The notes under the pieces are model-generated. The model did no database searches and was not told the origin of the DNA. It saw only the letters and a list, made by a program, of their open reading frames with translations. Source: Benincasa hispida (lineage: Eukaryota; Streptophyta; Magnoliopsida; Cucurbitales; Cucurbitaceae). Taken from it: 64,000 nt of DNA. The position numbers and the translations under genes were made by a program. The stretch spans positions 434,640 through 498,639 of the forward strand of contig NC_052354.1 in NCBI RefSeq assembly GCF_009727055.1, read 5' to 3'. Of the stretch, positions 59,745-64,000 are shown piece by piece. How positions within the stretch are numbered: position 1 is the first letter of the stretch; every line of letters begins with the position of its first letter.

Positions 59745-59967
59745 CACCTTGACACACATAAGGATAACTCCGAGAAGGTCTAAACAACCCTATTATATCG
59801 CCTTCTTGGAAAACATAGGGATGATCCCGGAAAGGTCTAAACAACCCTGTTACATCACTTCTTAATCAACATAGGGATGACCTTAGAAAAGTCTAACAAC
59901 CCTATTTGATCAACATAGGGATGACCCTGGAAAGGTCTAAATAACCCTATTACATCACTTCTTAATC
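59745..59967. repeat. Tandem repeat of about 57 nt, 4 copies
   Basis: The unit contains ACATAGGGATGACCCTGGAA, AGGTCTAAACAACCCTATTA and CATCACTTCTTAATCA. The third copy is shortened. Confidence 0.8.
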
Positions 59968-60066
59968 TAACTTTGAAGATAATGCAAATATACCATTGAG
60001 TTTTGAAAATGAGGTGGATATGCCATCAAGCTTTGAAGATGTGGAGAATATGCCATTAAGCTTTTG
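59968..60066. repeat. Tandem repeat of about 30 nt, 3 copies
   Basis: The unit resembles CTTTGAAGATGTGGAGAATA followed by TGCCATTAAG. It shares its TTTGAAGATG core with the 35-nt repeat at 62441. Confidence 0.65.
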
Positions 60067-60187
60067 AGCGGAGTCGGGTGGACCAGATCGTATATGAGGT
60101 GAAGCCATGCGGACTAGAGTTGTTCTCGCGTATGAGGCGGAACTAGACGGATCAAACTTGATTTCGCATATAAGGTGGAGCCATACC

Positions 60188-60368
60188 AACATTTTTGGAG
60201 AGGGAGTGAAGCTGCACCAACATTTTGGGGAGGGAGTGAAGCTACACCAACATTTTGGAGAAGGAGCGAAGCCTCACCAAATTTTTTTAGGAGGAAGCAA
60301 AGTGGCACCAATAATTTGGAGAAGGAAGGAAGCTACACCAATATTTTGAAGATGGAGAGAAGCATCCA
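60188..60368. repeat. 30-nt tandem repeat, 6 copies
   Basis: The unit is AACATTTTGGGGAGGGAGTG then AAGCTACACC. It keeps frame, so an ORF at 60107-60349 encodes HQHFGEGVKL-like decamers. The sixth copy grades into the 35-nt repeat. Confidence 0.8.
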
Positions 60369-60407
60369 AACTTGACTTCGAAGAGGAAATGGTGAAGCCT
60401 TTGAACC

Positions 60408-62442
60408 TGAAATGTTAGGACTGGTGTCCTAATTCTCCCAATGGTCTCGTAGTTCGTAAAAATTTTGTACACATATTGTTATTAATAAAATAAATTTTAT
60501 TTTATAAGCATTTACTCAAATCCAATAAACTAAGACCCTTGGTTAATTCATGTAACTTAAGCATGTATGTGAGATATACAAGTGGATCATGCCTTAAGTA
60601 ATAACCTTAATGGTCTGTAGTAGATAGATAAAGGAGGGATACTTTATCCTGTTGACACTACGGATACGGTCCGCTTTGTAGATGTTACAAGTATTGTAAA
60701 GTGCTACAAATGGTCTGATCCTGACCATTCATGTGAAGATATGCGAGCGGAAGTATCCTATACAAAGAGTTTGTATAAGACTGGACCACGAGATGATTAG
60801 TCTCTTTATATAACGCCGTTGATAATTGATACATCTCACTAGGATGACCATAGGTGACATGACCTTAAACCTGCGTGAGTTGGGAACTCTTGCCTGTGAG
60901 GGGTCCTTTGATTTGTATGAGTGAGAAGGGGCCAGATTGCCAACTCAACAAGCCTACCATTTGGGGATTCGTCTGATTGGGGAGCTGGGAACTCAGTTAC
61001 ACAAGACGGAATCTCACTCCTTCCCCGAAGTAGAGGTAAGTAGATAAATTGCTCCCTTAAGGCTTGAGTCCGGGTCTTGAACATAGTGGCCACACCCTCT
61101 CCTGGCCCGAGAGGACTTAGTCATAGTAGGACTATGATTTATTGTTCATTAAAGGAATCAGTGATACTTAAGGAGTTAAATGTAACTACACCGGGCAAAA
61201 CGGTAAATTGGCCTAGTTGTACTTATGAGCGATTTGTGAAGGGTTATCGCACTGTTGATTGGTCATATGAACACAGAAATATATTTGTAGTGCGAATAGT
61301 GCAGCTGTCGGTCTTTAGTGGAGTGACCAATAGTTAACGGATGGTGGATCTCATGATTAAAGAGTTAATCAGTTATTCATGTACCGTTGGAGCTTCAAGC
61401 TACAGATCCATGAAGTCCCCTTGGTAGCTTAATGGGTTCAAGTTGAGAATCAGATTTTTAGTTAATTTGAAATGTTCAAATTAACAAGAGGAAATTCAAT
61501 TATATATGATATAATTGATTTGATGTATTTGATACATTATCATTGGAGGAATAATATATAATGATTTATATTAAATACCATAAAAGAAAAAAACTATGGT
61601 TTATATGTTTCATGTGATGAAATATTAAAACTATAGTTTATAAATATAATATGATAACTTCGTTATTATATTTATTTATAACATATTAATTATATGATAA
61701 TTAATTATTCTTTTTCTCTAATAACCGAATTGAGTGGGAGATTATTGGAAGTTTTATAGTAATTGTGACATAAAAGGAAAATGGTTTTCCAAAATTAAGT
61801 TGATAATACATTCGGAATTAATCTCACAAAAAAGTCTATCAAGTAAAAAGGTTTTACTAAGCGATAGCATAGATAGCATACACGATCGAGCTACGAGTTT
61901 ACTATATGATAGTTACTCGCTTAATAGTTGCTACACGATCGAGTAGCAAAGTCTATACGATAGGCTTCATCTTCTAAACGATCGAGTACATCGTCTAAAC
62001 GATAGACAATATTCATCTCCCACTTACTAAACCATCTACCTCCTGCTTTCCTCAATCCAAAATCATACAGAGCCCACAACTCCAAGATTATCATACCGAG
62101 AATACCAAGATAACACTTGTGGTGGTGTTCCTATTCAATTCGAGGATCGAGTTAGACTCGATTGGGATCGAGGTTCATTCAAACGTTCATTGAGATCGTG
62201 TTTTGTTTGTTGTGTTCGAGTTCGTGTTGATTGAACGATTTGCTGGATGAACGAGGGATACTTGAAGAAGAGTTCTTGAAAGGTTTGCATACTCTATCTC
62301 TTGTATCTTCTAGTAGCATGCTGGAATTCATAATCTGTTCGTTTCCGTTTAGACTGTAATTTTTTGTGTTCATTCTCAATGGGATTTGGAACGATCTGGT
62401 TCTGCTGCTCACTGGATGTCTATTTAGATTTCCTTCATGAAG
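60408..62442 (+). mobile_element. Copia-like solo LTR with TSD TGAAA/TGAAG, inside the 35-nt repeat
   Basis: It starts TGTTAGGACTGGTGTCC at 60413 and ends CCTTCA at 62437 (2025 bp). The flanks TGAAA (60408-60412) and TGAAG (62438-62442) form a target duplication with one change. Removing the LTR rejoins the 35-nt repeat in register. The LTR belongs to the CGATCG-word family (words at 61870-62010) and is in plus orientation. No primer site or internal region follows. Confidence 0.88.
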
Positions 62443-63250
62443 ATGGAAGAGCATCCACGAAGCCTCTGAACTTGAAGAGGGAGGAGCATCGATAAGTCTC
62501 TAAACTTGAAGATGGAGGAGCATCGACAAAACCTCTGAACTTAAAGATGAATGAGCATCGATGAAACCTCTAAACTTGAAGATTGAGGAACATCGACGGA
62601 GCCTTTGAGCTTGAATATGGTGAAACATTGATGGAGCCTCTAAACTTGAAGATGGGGGAGCATCAATGAAGCCTTTGAATTTGAGGATGGAGAAGCATCA
62701 ACGAAGCCTCTAAACTTGAAGATGGAGGAAAATCGACGAAGTCTTTGAGCTTGAAGATGGAGAAACATCAACGAAACCTCTGAACTTGAAGATAGAGGAG
62801 CATTAATGAAGCTTCTGAACTTAAAGATGGAGAAGCAGCGATGAAACCTTTGAACTTGAAGATGAAGGAGCATCAACGGAGCCTCTGAACTTGAAGATCG
62901 AAAAGCACCAACGAAGCCTCTGAACTTGAAGATGAAGGAACATTGACGAAGCCTTTGAACTTGAAGATGAAGGGGCATCGATGAAGCCTCTGAACTTGAA
63001 GATGGAGGAAAATCGAAGAAACCTCTAAACTTGAAGATGGAGGGGCACCGACAAAGCCTCTGAACTTGAAGATGGAGAAACATCGACTAAGCCTCTGCTT
63101 GAAGATGGAGGAGCATCGATAAAGCTTCTGAGCTTTAAATTTAATGAAACATCAACAAATCCTTTAAACTTGAATTTGAAGAAGCATCGGTGAAGTCTCC
63201 AAACTCGAATTTAAAAAAGCATTAGCAAAATTTTTGAACTTGATCTTGAA
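62441..63250. repeat. 35-nt tandem repeat, about 23 copies
   Basis: The unit is AGATGGAGGAGCATCGACGA then AGCCTCTGAACTTGA. It is regular from 62441 to about 63115 and degenerate after. A further 1-2 copies lie left of the solo LTR (about 60350-60412). On the minus strand no frame shows a stop over long stretches, giving a 147-codon ORF (63083-62640) with a 35-residue super-repeat. I consider that a by-product of the array. Confidence 0.92.
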
Positions 63251-63431
63251 GAACATCTATAGCTGAAGATGAAGAGTCGAACTATAAATGAGTGATGCTT
63301 CGAACTTGAAGTAAACAACGCCCAACAATGCTTCTTTATTTAAGTGAGCAAAAAGATAATTGAATTTTCTAGCGATAATCTTTTTGTACACATCCAACCT
63401 GTGTAGCATCATGTAGACAATATGTGTCTTC
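63251..63431. other. Spacer between repeat array and LTR
   Basis: It contains 'gaactataaatgagtgatgc' (TATA-like) near 63275. There is no gene. Confidence 0.4.
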
Positions 63432-64000
63432 TGTTGGGGTTGATGCCCTAAATCTCGTAGGGTTCTGTAGTTTGTAAACACTTGTATGAACAAACATTCT
63501 ATGATTTATAATATATGATATTTTATTCACATTGTCTATTAAATATATGATATTTTAGTTGCATTAACCACAAACTAATAAACTAAGATCCATGGTTACC
63601 ATTGTAACTTAAACATGTATGTCGAGACATACAAGTGGATCATGTTTTAAGTGATAACTTAAATGGTTCTTATCCTGGTGAAACTATAAGTATGGTCTAC
63701 TTTGTAGGTGTTACAAATGTTGTAAAGTGCTACAAATGTTCTGATCCTAATCATTCATGTATTAGACATGCGAGCGGGGATATTCTATACAAAAAAGTTT
63801 GTATAAGACCGGAAAACAAAATGTTTAGTCTCGTTATATAACCCCGTACATAATTGAGACTTTCATTTTACTAGGATGACCATAGGTAACATGATCTTAA
63901 TCCTAAGTGAGTTGTGAACTCCTGCTTATGAGGCTGGTCCTTTGATTTGAATGGGTGAGAGTGGTTAGACCGTCAACTCAACAAGCCTACCATTTTGGGG
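63432..64000 (+). mobile_element. Copia-like LTR, 5' part, cut by window end
   Basis: It begins TGTTGGGGTTGATGCCC and follows the family blocks, including 'aagtggatcatgttttaagt' and 'acatgcgagcggggatattc'. It provides the best-preserved family LTR start in the window. The 68-codon ORF within it is not a gene. Confidence 0.8.

Noticed and set aside
59548..59865. 105-codon ORF rich in Phe and Leu
   Set aside because: It translates a pyrimidine tract and part of a 57-nt repeat; no domain beyond low complexity.
62640..63083. 147-codon minus-strand ORF with repetitive protein
   Set aside because: It lies wholly within the 35-nt tandem array and the three-frame openness follows from the repeat; no start context or domain. 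Kept only as a finding.
62441..63250. Possible CRISPR-like array (regular ~35-nt repeat)
   Set aside because: Units are contiguous and degenerate with no unique spacers, and the context is a plant nuclear genome.
63635..63841. 68-codon ORF resembling one at 5724-5915 (63 codons, minus strand)
   Set aside because: The similarity (FVDVTNVVKCYKWSDP versus YFVGVTNVVKCYKCSDP) is because both lie in the same block of homologous LTRs; LTRs do not code here.

Overview
This window looks like nuclear DNA of a flowering plant (eudicot). The evidence is AT-rich intergenic DNA, spliced genes with GT/AG introns, nested LTR retrotransposons of Ty3/gypsy and Ty1/copia type, MITEs, LINE and SINE remnants, and two recognisable plant genes. 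The repeat families resemble those I associate with cucurbits, but that is recollection and not shown here. There is one 100-N assembly gap (10414-10513) and one single N (31476).

Region 1 (1-33.5 kb) is a nest of decayed retrotransposons. A copia-like family with ~2 kb LTRs has minus-strand LTRs at 458-2577, 4198-6162, 27324-30183 and 30330-32455. Its LTRs and untranslated leader are full of a degenerate ACGATCGTTTAG-like motif, and its primer site matches the 3' end of initiator tRNA-Met. A second copia family has plus-strand LTRs at 6953-8766 and from 9441. Ty3/gypsy Athila-like material fills 10.5-22.4 kb: a broken protease-RT-RNase H-integrase pseudogene (14163-19440), a solo LTR inserted inside its RT (15509-17101, 5-bp TSD), and LTRs at 11377, 13572 and 20726. 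The gypsy 3' LTR has landed in the pol gene of a minus-strand copia element (22413-27323), which also carries two small transposons with 8-bp target duplications.

Region 2 (33.5-37.5 kb) is AT-rich. It holds a decayed Mutator-like transposase N-terminus and a ~195-bp tandem repeat. Region 3 (37.5-45.5 kb) holds an apparently intact 13-exon gene for protein phosphatase methylesterase 1 (348 aa, Ser-Asp-His triad present), with a LINE 3' end and a SINE in its introns. Region 4 (45.5-57.8 kb) is AT-rich with SINE-like pieces, a LINE fragment with a perfect 12-bp TSD, a ~400-bp tandem duplication, a large fold-back element, and an intronless DREB-type AP2/ERF gene on the minus strand (53908-54387). 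Region 5 (57.8-64 kb) is a cluster of unrelated tandem-repeat arrays (periods about 33, 100, 57, 30 and 35 nt), one of them split by a copia solo LTR.

The two real genes show no functional link to one another. The most unusual signals are two RNA-like structures in the gypsy elements. One is a ~60-200 nt double-stem motif, present in two copies in each of two 3' untranslated regions, whose stems change by compensatory pairs. The other is a hairpin at the very 5' tip of six LTRs or LTR-like copies, also with compensatory changes.
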